In this document: piece after piece, positions 18,415 through 27,773 of the stretch
Position numbering within the stretch: position 1 is the first letter of the stretch
Layout of the letters: every line of letters begins with the position of its first letter
Source: Parvularcula sp038749595
GTDB lineage: Bacteria; Pseudomonadota; Alphaproteobacteria; Caulobacterales; Parvularculaceae
Reading direction: 5' to 3'
Assembly (NCBI GenBank): GCA_038749595.1
Contig: JBCDHW010000002.1
Location: forward strand, 124,001-188,000
Length of the DNA stretch: 64,000 nucleotides
Notes under the pieces: generated by a model
What the model saw: only the letters and a program-made list of their open reading frames with translations
Told to the model about the DNA's origin: nothing
Databases searched by the model: none
Made by a program: the position numbers and the translations under genes

Positions 18415-20115
18415 ATGCGGACGATACGCACAGCGTTAAGCAGCTTGTCATGCTGCCTGCTTGTCGCCTGTTTCGGCGGGCAAGAGAGCGAAGATAGTGG
18501 CACGCCCCGCGCGCCCGATGCGGTTGGCAATGAGCCCAACACGCTGAGCGACCGCGATGCCGTTCGATTCCTTCAGCAAGCGTCGTTTGGCGGCTCGCCG
18601 AACGATATCTCGTCACTCAAAACACAGGGTACGGACGCTTGGATCACTGAGCAAGTCGATTTGCCAATCTATCCGTATCAAGAGCGGGTCGAAGAGCACG
18701 CCCAAACCAATTGGGTCAGCGAGGGCACACTCCAAGCGCTGTTCTGGGAGCGCGCCGTCCACGGCGACGATCAATTGCGCCAACGGATGGCTTATGCGCT
18801 GTCGCAGATCGTCGTCGCGTCGATGCGTGACCCGCAGCTGCGCAACAATGGCCGCACGTTCAGCACCTATCTCGACGTCATTCAAAACAACGCACTCGGA
18901 AATTATTGCGCCCTGATCCGCGAGGTCTCTTTAAACCCGGCGATGGGCTTGTTTCTGACGCACCTCGGCAATCCTAAAGCCGACCCCGTCACAGGCTTTG
19001 TCCCCGACGAGAATTACGCCCGAGAGGTGATGCAGCTGTTCACGATCGGGATCGAAGAACTGGACGGCCAAGGCCGCCCCCAAGGCCGCGAGGCTTATAC
19101 CGGCGCCGATGTTCAAGGGCTAGCCGCTGTCTTTACGGGATTGTCTTGGGCGGATACGGACTTTTTCTCACCGCGGGTAACAGACTTCAACCGGTATCTG
19201 CCGATGGAGAGTTTCCTTGCTCAGCATGAGGATGAACCGAAGACGTTTCTCGACACGACGGTCAACCTCGGCAATGACGCGATTATCAGCATTGAGGCGG
19301 CGCTCGACCATCTCCTCGCCCACCCCAATGTCGCGCCATTCATCAGTAAGCAGCTCATCCAGAAGCTCGTGACCTCCAATCCAAGCCCCGCCTATGTCGG
19401 GCGTGTCGCGGCAGCGTTTGAGGCTGGTCAGTTTCGGCTCAGCAACGGAACCACGATTGGATCAGGTCAACGCTGTGACCTCGCCGCGACCGCTGCCGCT
19501 ATTCTGTCAGATAATGAGGCGCGGTCTCTGCCTACGGACGAAACGGCGGGTAAGATCCGTAACCCGCTGTTGCGCCTTGCCAATCTTATCCGCGCGTTTC
19601 GTGTTGAGCAGAACGTGACGCGATCGGGACCGATCCCCAGCGCGCGCCTTCTGGATAATCTCGAAGATTCCGACAATCTCAATATCAACGCTTTTGTTTC
19701 GCCCTCCGTCTTCAATTTCTTCCGACCCGGCTACGTCGGTCCGGGTACGGAGAGTGCTGAAGCAGGCCTGGTGACCCCGGAATACCAAATCGCAACGACC
19801 CCGGCGATGGTCGGCTATATCAACGTGATGGAAGACATCATCGATGGGCCTCCGCTGAGCAGTGATCGCGAAAACGTTGCCGTCATGAACGCGTCAAGCT
19901 TGCTGGTGCTCTCCGATAACGAGGTCGACCTCGTCGCGGAAATTGACCGCATTCTGACTGGTGGTCTGATGACGGACGAAAACCGTCAGTACATTGAAGA
20001 GACTGTCGCTCTTGTTGAGCTGCGCGGTGACGATATCGACAGCGATCGTCGGCGGCGCATCGAGCTCGCGCTTTTGATGACAGTGGTTTCACCCGAATAC
20101 ATGGTTCAGCGCTGA
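18415..20115 (+). CDS. DUF1800 family lipoprotein
   Basis: Protein of 566 residues. The signal peptide ends in a lipobox (LVACF, Cys19), so it should be a lipoprotein. The body matches DUF1800: the N-terminal AVRFLQQASFGGSPNDI, the segment ENYAREVMQLFTIGI, and a C-terminal VMTVVSPEYMVQR-type end. Start ATG 18415 follows GAGG with 9-base spacing. The DUF1501 gene begins 9 bases after the stop, a pairing found widely in bacteria. The biochemical function of the pair is not established. The 186 bases between the hairpin and this gene hold no other gene I can see. Confidence 0.87.
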   Translation: MRTIRTALSSLSCCLLVACFGGQESEDSGTPRAPDAVGNEPNTLSDRDAVRFLQQASFGGSPNDISSLKTQGTDAWITEQVDLPIYPYQERVEEHAQTNWVSEGTLQALFWERAVHGDDQLRQRMAYALSQIVVASMRDPQLRNNGRTFSTYLDVIQNNALGNYCALIREVSLNPAMGLFLTHLGNPKADPVTGFVPDENYAREVMQLFTIGIEELDGQGRPQGREAYTGADVQGLAAVFTGLSWADTDFFSPRVTDFNRYLPMESFLAQHEDEPKTFLDTTVNLGNDAIISIEAALDHLLAHPNVAPFISKQLIQKLVTSNPSPAYVGRVAAAFEAGQFRLSNGTTIGSGQRCDLAATAAAILSDNEARSLPTDETAGKIRNPLLRLANLIRAFRVEQNVTRSGPIPSARLLDNLEDSDNLNINAFVSPSVFNFFRPGYVGPGTESAEAGLVTPEYQIATTPAMVGYINVMEDIIDGPPLSSDRENVAVMNASSLLVLSDNEVDLVAEIDRILTGGLMTDENRQYIEETVALVELRGDDIDSDRRRRIELALLMTVVSPEYMVQR

Positions 20116-20124
20116 GGTATCCTT

Positions 20125-21501
20125 ATGAATTTGTCTCGACGCAGTTTCTTGCGGAACTCAGCCCTCACCTTTGGCGCAACCAGCTTGGCACCGATGGCGG
20201 CCCTCGCCGCGGACACAAGCGGGTATAAAGCACTCGTCTGTGTGTTCTTATACGGCGGATGTGACAGCCAGGATATCCTGATCAATTATGATCAGCCTTC
20301 CTATAATCAGTGGGCTGAAGCGCGCTTGCCGATCCTGCAGCGCTATGCCGGTGGTGCCTCTGAAGGGGCGCGGGCTCGCAGCAATCTTCTACCGCTCGAC
20401 CTCGTCAACAGCCGCGATTTCGGATCGCAACGCTTCGCTCTGCCGCCAGAAATGTCGGGGATCAAGTCACTCTTCGACGCTGGCCAAGCAGCCATCGTGC
20501 CGAACGTTGGTCCACTGATTGAACCCACAACGCGGCGCCAGGTTGAAGACGATACCGCGATCCTGCCGTCGCGCTTGCAATCGCACAACGACCAGCAGTC
20601 CACCTGGCAAGCGTTCTCGGTTGAGGGGGCTGGTCAAGGGTGGGGAGGGCTAATCCTTGACGCGGTCGAGCAATCCTCTCCGTATACGGCTATCTCAGTC
20701 ACAGGCCAATCGGTTTTTCTTTCAGGGGCCGATACACGCCAACTGCAACTGTCGTCTTCAGGCAAAATCGAGCGTGCATTTGGCACAGACCGCCGCGTTT
20801 ACCGGTCAGACGATGTTACCGATCGGCTCCGAGCCTACTATCGGCAGAGTGCGGATCACTTACGCAACCCCATGATGCGGGACCTGGTCGGTGCCCAAGC
20901 GAAGGCTATTGACGATACCGAGACGCTGGCAAGCTTGTTGGAACAACAACAACTTGGCGCAAGGGTTCGGATTGACGGAAACCGTTTATCGAACCAGTTT
21001 GCCACCGTCGCTGATATGATCTCTGTACGTAGCGCCCTGGGCCTCAACAGACAGATCTTCTTTGTCGGCATGGGCGGTTTTGATACGCATAATGATCAAG
21101 CCTTCCGGATGCCCGCTTTGCTCGGAAGCTTGTCAGACGCCATCGCATCCTTCCAGTCCGTGATGAACGACGCGGGGCTGGGGAACAACGTCACGACTTT
21201 CACCGCTTCGGATTTCGGAAGGACGTTTACGTCAAATGCGAGCGGTACGGATCATGGGTGGGGCGGCCACCAAATCGTTGTCGGCGGCGCGGTCCGAGGC
21301 GGTCGGGTGTTGGGAGCAGTGCCAGAACCGACAGTTGACCATGACCAAGCCTACCGAAACCGCGGCTCTCTCATTCCGACAATCTCGATTGATCAGTATG
21401 GATCAGAATTAGGCAGATGGTTCGGCCTAAGCGGTTCGGAACTTGATGCGGTGTTCCCTAACCGCAACCGCTTCGATCCACTTGCCCTTCCCCTGTTCTA
21501 G
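20125..21501 (+). CDS. DUF1501 family protein, Tat-exported
   Basis: Protein of 458 residues with a twin-arginine signal (SRRSFLRNSAL, R5-R6) and hydrophobic segment to about residue 29, implying folded export. DUF1501 belongs to the alkaline-phosphatase/sulfatase-like superfamily. Visible hallmarks are GMGGFDTHNDQ, the SDFGRTFTSNASGTDHGWGG region with potential metal-binding Asp/His, and YGSELGRWFG near the end. The ribosome site GAGG overlaps the preceding stop, so it is translationally linked to the DUF1800 gene. The substrate is unknown. Confidence 0.88.
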   Translation: MNLSRRSFLRNSALTFGATSLAPMAALAADTSGYKALVCVFLYGGCDSQDILINYDQPSYNQWAEARLPILQRYAGGASEGARARSNLLPLDLVNSRDFGSQRFALPPEMSGIKSLFDAGQAAIVPNVGPLIEPTTRRQVEDDTAILPSRLQSHNDQQSTWQAFSVEGAGQGWGGLILDAVEQSSPYTAISVTGQSVFLSGADTRQLQLSSSGKIERAFGTDRRVYRSDDVTDRLRAYYRQSADHLRNPMMRDLVGAQAKAIDDTETLASLLEQQQLGARVRIDGNRLSNQFATVADMISVRSALGLNRQIFFVGMGGFDTHNDQAFRMPALLGSLSDAIASFQSVMNDAGLGNNVTTFTASDFGRTFTSNASGTDHGWGGHQIVVGGAVRGGRVLGAVPEPTVDHDQAYRNRGSLIPTISIDQYGSELGRWFGLSGSELDAVFPNRNRFDPLALPLF

Positions 21502-21508
21502 ACGCGAC

Positions 21509-22498
21509 TTAGGATCCACCGCCGAAGTTGTAGACGATCGACAGCGTGTTCGTCGTATCCGTCGTCTCCGCGCCAACAGGGGCGTCAGTCTCGATGTCGA
21601 GCTCTTGGGAAATGCGGAGCGCAAGGTTCTTATAAAGCGTGGTCTGAAGAAAGGTCAGGATGTTGATGATCTGGCCGTTACCAAACGATGCGTTGAAGTC
21701 ATTACCGAGAGACCAGTTTCCCCACAGATTCTGACGGAACTCGCTCTCTACACCGAGAATTGCTGTCGTCGTCACCTCTGCACCAGGCTGCGCCAGTTGG
21801 TCAAAGCGAACACCGGGCCCAATAGATGTCCGCCACTTGGTGTTCTCGTTCTCGATGATTTGATAGCTGGGACCAAGGCCCAAGGCGATACGGTAGTCAA
21901 AACCAGAAAAGAGATCGCGCTCAGCATTCAGGAATCCGGCCCAGGACCACTTCCCGCCAAGATCGCGGCGGATATCCGTTCTGATCAGATATTCTTCTTC
22001 CACCCGGATGGTGTTGGCACGGCTGAAATTGTGTTCGAGCCGGTAATCGGACTCCCACTTGCCGATCGTCTTCGTCGCATCAACCGCGAGGTTAATCTCG
22101 GTTTCTTCCGTATTGCCGCTTTCGACCTCGAAGGCGAAGTTCACGTTGCCGGTCCAGCCTTGCAAGATGCCCGATGGTTGCGCGGGAACGGATGGAGCCT
22201 CGGCACTTTCATCAACAGTGGCCGCGACGGCAGCATCGGGCGCAGCGACCGCAAGAACCGCTTCGGTGGGATCGCTACCGCTGATTTCGGTGTAGAGAGA
22301 CCTGACTTGCTCAGCCAAGTCTGGACGCGCAGAAATGTAAGCGTCTGCTACATTCTGCACGACGAACGCGTTGCCTGACGCTTCGGCAGACGCGAGCGCC
22401 GCTCGGGCGCTCTTGAGGAAGGCTTCGTCGTCTTGCGCATGAGCCGAAGCGGCGACTAACATCCCAAGTGAGACTGCAGCAATGATATGAGTCCGCAC
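21509..22498 (-). CDS. DUF481 family outer-membrane protein
   Basis: Protein of 329 residues with a cleavable signal peptide (SLGMLVAASAHAQ). A short helical, Ala-rich region (about 22-105) precedes the DUF481 part (about 115-329), made of alternating amphipathic strands such as SDYRLEHNFSRAN and GLGPSYQIIENENTKWRTS. It ends in TLSIVYNFGG, typical of a beta-barrel C-terminus. DUF481 proteins are predicted salt-inducible outer-membrane barrels. It converges on the DUF1501 gene with a 7-base gap. Confidence 0.85.
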   Translation of the reverse strand: MRTHIIAAVSLGMLVAASAHAQDDEAFLKSARAALASAEASGNAFVVQNVADAYISARPDLAEQVRSLYTEISGSDPTEAVLAVAAPDAAVAATVDESAEAPSVPAQPSGILQGWTGNVNFAFEVESGNTEETEINLAVDATKTIGKWESDYRLEHNFSRANTIRVEEEYLIRTDIRRDLGGKWSWAGFLNAERDLFSGFDYRIALGLGPSYQIIENENTKWRTSIGPGVRFDQLAQPGAEVTTTAILGVESEFRQNLWGNWSLGNDFNASFGNGQIINILTFLQTTLYKNLALRISQELDIETDAPVGAETTDTTNTLSIVYNFGGGS

Positions 22499-22658
22499 GG
22501 CATGCTCCGACCTGTCGAAAAAATCAAAGTGTTCCCGGGCGATTAACCCTAAAAGTGGTCAAGGCGAGATTAAGGTCTACCCTCGCCCCACCCGCGCCGA
22601 CTCCGACGGGAACATCGCGCGCGCCGCGGCAAAGGGCCTTTTTTGATACGGAGCTCCA

Positions 22659-23948
22659 ATGATGATCCCGCACCTCACCAAACGGTTGATCGTGGCGTTC
22701 GGCAGCCTCTTGTTGCTCTCCGGCTGTGTGCGGATGACCGTTGCCTGGGCGCCGTTAACGCCAAAGGGACCACCGGCCGACCCACCGATCCTCACCAGTC
22801 TCGCCGACGGATCTGCAATCGCCGATGCGGACCGTTGGGAAGACGAGCGGGATTTGCTCAAGGACATGCTGCAGCGCGAAGTCTACGGATATTTGCCGCC
22901 GAGCGGACGCACCTCGGTGGTAGAAACACGGATGATCGACCCCGCGGCGCTCGAAGGGAAGGCGCGGTATCAGGAATATGATATCGCCGTGACGCCTATC
23001 TTCGCCGAAGACGTTTCAGCGGCGTCTGCGCAATTCACCATGGCGGTTCTGAGCCCCACCGACGTCGAAGGCCCGGTGCCTGTGATCATGACCGAGACGT
23101 TCTGCCCGCGCTGGGCCGCACTTCCGCACCCCAACGCAACGAAACCGAGCGGAGCGGGCGAAGCCGAAATGCCCGGCTTCGTCTCCTATCTCTTTGGCCG
23201 GTATATCTGCACACCGCCGTTGGAGATGATCATCGATGCCGGGTTCGCGCTCGCGGTGGCGGAGTCGACGGAGATTGTGCCCGACAGCGGTGATGCTGGG
23301 TTGGCAGCGCTTGATCGCTTAGCCGTGGGCTACACAGAAAAGGACACCCGGTGGGGGGCGATTGCCGCGTGGGGCTGGGTTTTCTCGCGCATGGCCGACG
23401 TTCTCGCGGCCGAAGAGGCGTTTGATGGCGAGCGGCTCGCAGCATACGGCCATTCGCGTTACGGCAAGGCGGCGCTTTTTGCTGGAGCATTTGACGAGCG
23501 GATCGCGGCGGTGATCGCGCACCAGTCGGGCACGGGCGGGGCATCGCTCAACCGGCGCAAGGTCGGTGAAAGCGTTGCGGCAATCACGAAAAGCTACCCC
23601 CACTGGTTCGCGCCCAGCTACGCAGGCTTTGCGGGCCGCGAAGAGGACATGCGCAGCGATCAACATCATTTGATCGCACTGATGGCACCGCGCCCGCTGA
23701 TGCTCGGGAACGCGCGGCGTGATGTTTGGTCCGATCCGAACGGGGCTTTCAAAGCGGCTCGGGGCGCCTCCCCGGTCTACAGCATGCTCGACACGTCAGG
23801 CCTGACCGTTGACCGGCTGGACCGGTTCGATCCCGAGGCTGGCCTCAGTTTTTGGATGCGACCAGGGACCCACGGCGTCGTAGAGGAAGACTGGCCAGCA
23901 TTCCTCGCGTTTCTTTCGGCGCATTTGCAGGCACCCGGCGGCCGCTAG
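22659..23948 (+). CDS. Alpha/beta-hydrolase lipoprotein, glucuronoyl esterase (CE15)-like
   Basis: Protein of 429 residues; the start could also be ATG 22662. The lipobox LLSGC makes Cys23 the likely lipid-modified residue. The nucleophile elbow is GHSRYGKAAL, matching the G-x-S-R-x-G-K pattern of CE15 glucuronoyl esterases, and IAHQSGTGGASLNRR follows as in that family. A C-terminal His (GTHGVVEEDW) completes the triad. CE15 enzymes cleave ester links between lignin alcohols and glucuronic acid on xylan. No other glycan-degrading gene lies nearby, so the substrate is unproven. Its stop overlaps the DedA stop within CTAG at 23945-23948. Confidence 0.75.
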   Translation: MMIPHLTKRLIVAFGSLLLLSGCVRMTVAWAPLTPKGPPADPPILTSLADGSAIADADRWEDERDLLKDMLQREVYGYLPPSGRTSVVETRMIDPAALEGKARYQEYDIAVTPIFAEDVSAASAQFTMAVLSPTDVEGPVPVIMTETFCPRWAALPHPNATKPSGAGEAEMPGFVSYLFGRYICTPPLEMIIDAGFALAVAESTEIVPDSGDAGLAALDRLAVGYTEKDTRWGAIAAWGWVFSRMADVLAAEEAFDGERLAAYGHSRYGKAALFAGAFDERIAAVIAHQSGTGGASLNRRKVGESVAAITKSYPHWFAPSYAGFAGREEDMRSDQHHLIALMAPRPLMLGNARRDVWSDPNGAFKAARGASPVYSMLDTSGLTVDRLDRFDPEAGLSFWMRPGTHGVVEEDWPAFLAFLSAHLQAPGGR

Positions 23949-24514
23949 GCAGGCGTTACGGGGTTGCGCCGTGCGGCGATCACTTTGATGCCGATCACAA
24001 CCACGACCGCAGCGATCGCGGCGAGCGAGACGTAGAGCACAGCGCGCTCACCAACGAGGTCTCCAAGCACCTTCAACACGCCGAACAGTGCGCCGATCAA
24101 CAGGGCTGCGCTGAGCACGATAAACAGCGCAAACCGCTGAAACGGCGCACGAAAATAGCCAGCAGCGATGTAAAGAGCGATGCGTGTGCCCGGAATAAAG
24201 CGCGCCGTGAAAATCGCGGAGCCCAACCGCTCGCGCACGACATCACCAGCAGCTTTCACCCGCGGACCCTCAGCAAGACGGCGGGCCCAAGCGCTGCGCT
24301 GCGCCAAGGCGCCGATCGCGTATTTCCAAAGGTCGCTCGCGCTGAGCCCGATCAGCGCCACCGCCAGCACCGCCGCTGCATTGTGCATTCCCGACGCAGC
24401 CAGCGATGTCGCCCCGATCACAGCCGCATCTTCCTGAATAAATGGGGCAATTAGAATTCCTAAATAGACTGCCCAGAGGTTTTCCATCATCACGGACTGG
24501 GCGGTATCAAGCAT
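23945..24514 (-). CDS. DedA/VTT family integral membrane protein
   Basis: Protein of 189 residues with about five hydrophobic helices. The signature RFIPGTRIALYIAAGYFR matches the conserved F-[IV]-P-G-x-R...AG motif of DedA proteins, and an acidic residue early on (FIQEDAAVIGA) matches the E-x-x-x-P region. DedA members are inner-membrane proteins tied to lipid flipping and proton-motive-force homeostasis. Start ATG 24514 follows GAGG with 7-base spacing. It is divergent from the ATP-grasp operon. Confidence 0.82.
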   Translation of the reverse strand: MLDTAQSVMMENLWAVYLGILIAPFIQEDAAVIGATSLAASGMHNAAAVLAVALIGLSASDLWKYAIGALAQRSAWARRLAEGPRVKAAGDVVRERLGSAIFTARFIPGTRIALYIAAGYFRAPFQRFALFIVLSAALLIGALFGVLKVLGDLVGERAVLYVSLAAIAAVVVVIGIKVIAARRNPVTPA

Positions 24515-24638
24515 GAAATTACCTCATCTACTGCGTCGCGACCTTTTCACGTGAGGTCATCCGTCCGACAAGGGAGGGGTGTAACAAAAGCAGCGGCTGA
24601 TCGCGAACAAGGGTGCAGCAGCGAGAGAGAAACCGATC

Positions 24639-25637
24639 GTGACCGCAATGAACCGACAAAACTTCCGCAACCTCGTCAGCGACGTCCGCTTCACCCCGCG
24701 CGGATTGTCCGTAAAAGCAACCGGGCACGATGTGCCGATGACCATCGGTACACTGGTCGATACGTGGCGGTGGGTCGAATTCGACCGCGCTCTGCGCAAG
24801 GCACCAAGCGTTGGCCGGGAACAGATCAAAGTCTGCTTTACGCCGATGGAAGCGCGGCCATGGTACTTCGCCAGGGCGATCGTTGATCTTTACGGAGCTG
24901 AAGTCGTCGACCGCCCGGAGGATGCGGACATCGTTTGGTCTTTCGACGATGCAACGTACACCGACGAAATTGACGTTTCGGGCAAGCTGATGACGGTCAA
25001 TGCTCTGTGTAACGACGTTTCAAAAACCACCGTGTCACGCGTAAGCGGCGAAGTGTTCGGAACCGACCTTGCTGTCGACCCCCGAACATTCTCGGGACTG
25101 ATGGTTGAGAAATCTGAGATCAACGGTGCCCATGACGGGCGCAAAGTTCAAGGCCCTATCGAGCCGAAAGAAGGCTTTGTTTACCAGCGGTTGATCGATA
25201 ACGAAATTCCGGGCGGCATGGTCGAGGATCTCCGTACCACGATTATGGGCGGCCGCCCCGTTATGGTCTTCCGTAAGCGCCGCCCTATCGACCAGCGGTT
25301 CGCCAACGCCAATCAAGATGTCATCCTGACGTCACTTGAAGACGTATTCTCTGCGCAAGACATCCGGCAGATTACCCGTTACGCTCGCGAGATCGGGCTG
25401 GATGCCGGCGGGCTCGATGTGTTGCGGGACCGGCACACGGGGCAACTGTTCGTGGTGGATGCCAACAAGACCGACATGGGCCCACCGATGGCTCTTCCGC
25501 TTGCGGACAAATTGCGCGCCACGCGTATGATGGCCGAGGCGCTGGAACGCGTGATTGACGAGGCCCGCTCCATGCGCCGCGTCGAACCCTTCGCAGCGGC
25601 GATGTCGTTGGGCGGTGGCTTGGAGGCAGCCCTCTAA
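24639..25637 (+). CDS. ATP-grasp-like protein of unknown substrate
   Basis: Protein of 332 residues. GTG 24639 has a GAGAGA ribosome site 8 bases upstream; ATG 24648 is an alternative. The C-terminal half looks like an ATP-grasp domain: FVYQRLIDNE, a basic strand VMVFRKRRPI and the metal-binding end GGLDVLRDRHTGQLFVVDANKT with acidic and Asn ligands. The N-terminal half is an unassigned alpha/beta region. ATP-grasp enzymes join a carboxylate to an amine or thiol through an acyl-phosphate. The next gene starts 1 base after the stop, so they are coupled. I cannot name the reaction; the fold call is moderately sure. Confidence 0.6.
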   Translation: MTAMNRQNFRNLVSDVRFTPRGLSVKATGHDVPMTIGTLVDTWRWVEFDRALRKAPSVGREQIKVCFTPMEARPWYFARAIVDLYGAEVVDRPEDADIVWSFDDATYTDEIDVSGKLMTVNALCNDVSKTTVSRVSGEVFGTDLAVDPRTFSGLMVEKSEINGAHDGRKVQGPIEPKEGFVYQRLIDNEIPGGMVEDLRTTIMGGRPVMVFRKRRPIDQRFANANQDVILTSLEDVFSAQDIRQITRYAREIGLDAGGLDVLRDRHTGQLFVVDANKTDMGPPMALPLADKLRATRMMAEALERVIDEARSMRRVEPFAAAMSLGGGLEAAL

Positions 25638-25638
25638 A

Positions 25639-26556
25639 ATGCCGATCCCGTTCGTCAAAGACATCGAGTTTGAGTACGGCCGATCAGAGCAGCTCACACC
25701 CATGATCCGGCGCGTGATCGCGCGCAACCCCGGCTCGTTCACGTATACGGGCACCGGGGTCTACATTATCGGGCACGGCGATGTGGCGATCATCGACCCC
25801 GGGCCGGTCATCGACGAACATATCGCAGCCGTCAAAGCGGCCGTCGAAGGAGAGCGCATCACCCATGTTTTGGTGACCCACTCGCACATGGACCATTCTC
25901 CCCTCGCGCGGCCGCTTGCGGAATGGGCAGGCTGCAAAGTCTACGCGCGCGGACCTGCGATCCCGACATTTAGCGCGGTCCGCATGGAGGCTGGTGACGA
26001 CTTGGAGTTCAAACCGGACGTGGTCATCGGTGACGATTGGACATGCTCGGGCCCCGGCTGGACCGTCGAGGCCATTGAAACCCCAGGCCACACGTCCAAT
26101 CACCTCTGCTACGCTTTGCTCGAAGAAAACTCGGTCTTCTCCGGCGATCACATCATGGGGTGGTCCACATCGATCGTTTCGCCGCCTGACGGGCACATGT
26201 CGTCCTACATCGACAGTCTACGGAAGGTCCAAAAACGGAACTTCGATACGATCTACCCAAGCCACGGCGCACCCATCAAAGAAGATACCGGCGGATTTAT
26301 CGAAGCCTATATCGAGCACCGGCAGGCTCGCGAGAAAGCGATCATCACCGCCATCGGCGATGGCCACAGCAAGATCACACAAATCGTTCGCGCGGTGTAC
26401 ACGGATATTTCTCCGAAGTTGCACCCCGCCGCGTGTCATTCCGTTCTTGGGCATGTCATCGATCTGTTTGAACGCGGCATCATCACGTCGTCATCGGATA
26501 AGGCAGAAATCAATGCCTCGTTCCGGTTGCGGATCCCCAGTAAGGCGGCGAGCTAA
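25639..26556 (+). CDS. Metallo-beta-lactamase-fold hydrolase
   Basis: Protein of 305 residues from ATG 25639, one base after the ATP-grasp stop; a longer in-frame extension lies inside that gene and is unlikely. Motif THSHMDH (H81, H83, D85, H86), PGH (H151), D170 and SHG (H209) supply the di-metal site of glyoxalase-II-like hydrolases. The C-terminal winged-helix-like tail (about 235-300) resembles that of LACTB2-type proteins. It is a cytoplasmic thioester, phosphodiester or lactone hydrolase of unknown substrate. Operon context links it to the ATP-grasp protein and the NRDE protein. Confidence 0.85.
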   Translation: MPIPFVKDIEFEYGRSEQLTPMIRRVIARNPGSFTYTGTGVYIIGHGDVAIIDPGPVIDEHIAAVKAAVEGERITHVLVTHSHMDHSPLARPLAEWAGCKVYARGPAIPTFSAVRMEAGDDLEFKPDVVIGDDWTCSGPGWTVEAIETPGHTSNHLCYALLEENSVFSGDHIMGWSTSIVSPPDGHMSSYIDSLRKVQKRNFDTIYPSHGAPIKEDTGGFIEAYIEHRQAREKAIITAIGDGHSKITQIVRAVYTDISPKLHPAACHSVLGHVIDLFERGIITSSSDKAEINASFRLRIPSKAAS

Positions 26557-26562
26557 GACTTC

Positions 26563-27288
26563 ATGTGCACGCTGACGGCCCACCGCCAGGGAAATGGGCG
26601 GTGGCACATCACCATGAACCGCGACGAGCTACGTTCCCGCGCCGACGGTGAAGCGCCGTTCTTGTGGCTGAGCCCGGAGATCCTCGCGCCGCGCGATCCC
26701 GTTGCCGGCGGAACCTGGATCGGCGTCCACGCCGATGGCACCTGGGCCGCGATTTTGAACAGCTATAGCGACGATAAACGTGTGTGGAGACAGGGGGTTG
26801 AAGCCCAATCGCGCGGTCGTCTGATCCCACTCGCGTTAGCGTCGGCTGACCCCGTCGGTGCGATCGAAGCAACCGACCTTTCCGCCACGATGGGCTTTCG
26901 GCTTTGGATCGGTAGGGCCGATGTGGTGGCCGAGCTCTTTTGGGATGGCCAGACGCTCCGGATACAGAGAAACATTGAGGACGGACCTTGGTTTTTCACA
27001 AGCTCCTCCTCTCTGCGCCAACCAGAAATCGTCCGTAAGCGCCGCGCCGTGTTCGATGCGTGGCGACGTGATGGGGCGCCTCTATCAGTGAACGGAATTC
27101 CATCACTGTTCACGGACCCCCATGGCTTGGGCAAAGAAGAAGCCATCTTGATGGAGCGGGATTACGCGCACACGAAAAGCTGCACCCAGATCAGCGTGGA
27201 GGAAACCGCGATCCGGATGCAGCACTGGGACGCAACGCATATTCACGGTGCTGCGCAGACGTCAATCGAGATGCCGCGCAGCGTCTAG
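26563..27288 (+). CDS. NRDE (TANGO2) family protein
   Basis: Protein of 241 residues. The N-terminus MCTL, with Cys2 exposed after Met removal, and the NRDE motif (MNRDE at about 18-22) define the TANGO2/NRDE family, whose Cys2 fits an N-terminal-nucleophile-type fold. It also shows the family segments PRDPVAGGTWIG and GTWAAILNSY. The family is linked to haem or acyl-lipid homeostasis in eukaryotes; the bacterial role is unclear. It starts 6 bases after the metallo-hydrolase stop, making a three-gene operon. Confidence 0.85.
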   Translation: MCTLTAHRQGNGRWHITMNRDELRSRADGEAPFLWLSPEILAPRDPVAGGTWIGVHADGTWAAILNSYSDDKRVWRQGVEAQSRGRLIPLALASADPVGAIEATDLSATMGFRLWIGRADVVAELFWDGQTLRIQRNIEDGPWFFTSSSSLRQPEIVRKRRAVFDAWRRDGAPLSVNGIPSLFTDPHGLGKEEAILMERDYAHTKSCTQISVEETAIRMQHWDATHIHGAAQTSIEMPRSV

Positions 27289-27293
27289 GAAGA

Positions 27294-27773
27294 TCACGAC
27301 AGGGCCTGGCCAAGACCGCGTACGACCGATGCCAATTCCCGTCGGCGGATGATCAACATCACCAAAGACAGCGTCCACACCATCACCGCGGCCATGAACA
27401 ATCCGCCTCCATCATTGTTGGGGTCGATCCCCAAAGGAGTGAAGAGGTGAAAGCTAATCGCTCCGGTCATCACGCCGACGGCAATCAGTGCGCCGACGGC
27501 CTGCAATTTTCGGAAGCGCGGCAAGATACCGACTAAGAGCAAAGCCGATGCAAAAAGCTCCGCCGTCCCGATGACGTGCTGGCTGAAGAGGCCCGTCTGA
27601 GCGAAAAGGCCCTCAGCACCAAGCGTTGCGGCCCACCCGTCAAGGCGTCCGAAGATTTCTTGAGTGTTGGGGTGGTTGGTGAACTTGTAGCGCAGGGAGT
27701 CCAGAAAAATGATGGACGTGAACCCAGCGATAGCGACAGGGATGAATTTTTGAACCCGGGCGACAATCGACAT
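27294..27773 (-). CDS. DoxX-like four-helix membrane protein
   Basis: Protein of 159 residues from ATG 27773, chosen because GGAG lies 8 bases upstream; a TTG six bases earlier is too close to it. Four hydrophobic helices (about 8-25, 65-85, 91-110, 125-145) and an early amphipathic loop (RYKFTNHPNTQEIFGRL) match the DoxX/DoxX-like family, associated with terminal oxidases or thiol stress. It converges on the NRDE gene, and its promoter shares the 27774-27962 gap with the redox operon on the plus strand. Confidence 0.72.
   Translation of the reverse strand: MSIVARVQKFIPVAIAGFTSIIFLDSLRYKFTNHPNTQEIFGRLDGWAATLGAEGLFAQTGLFSQHVIGTAELFASALLLVGILPRFRKLQAVGALIAVGVMTGAISFHLFTPLGIDPNNDGGGLFMAAVMVWTLSLVMLIIRRRELASVVRGLGQALS

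Noticed and set aside
21443..22378. Plus-strand frame of about 310 codons opposite the DUF481 gene
   Set aside because: The DUF481 protein with signal peptide and barrel strands explains the region; the opposite frame has Arg/Gly-rich shadow composition.
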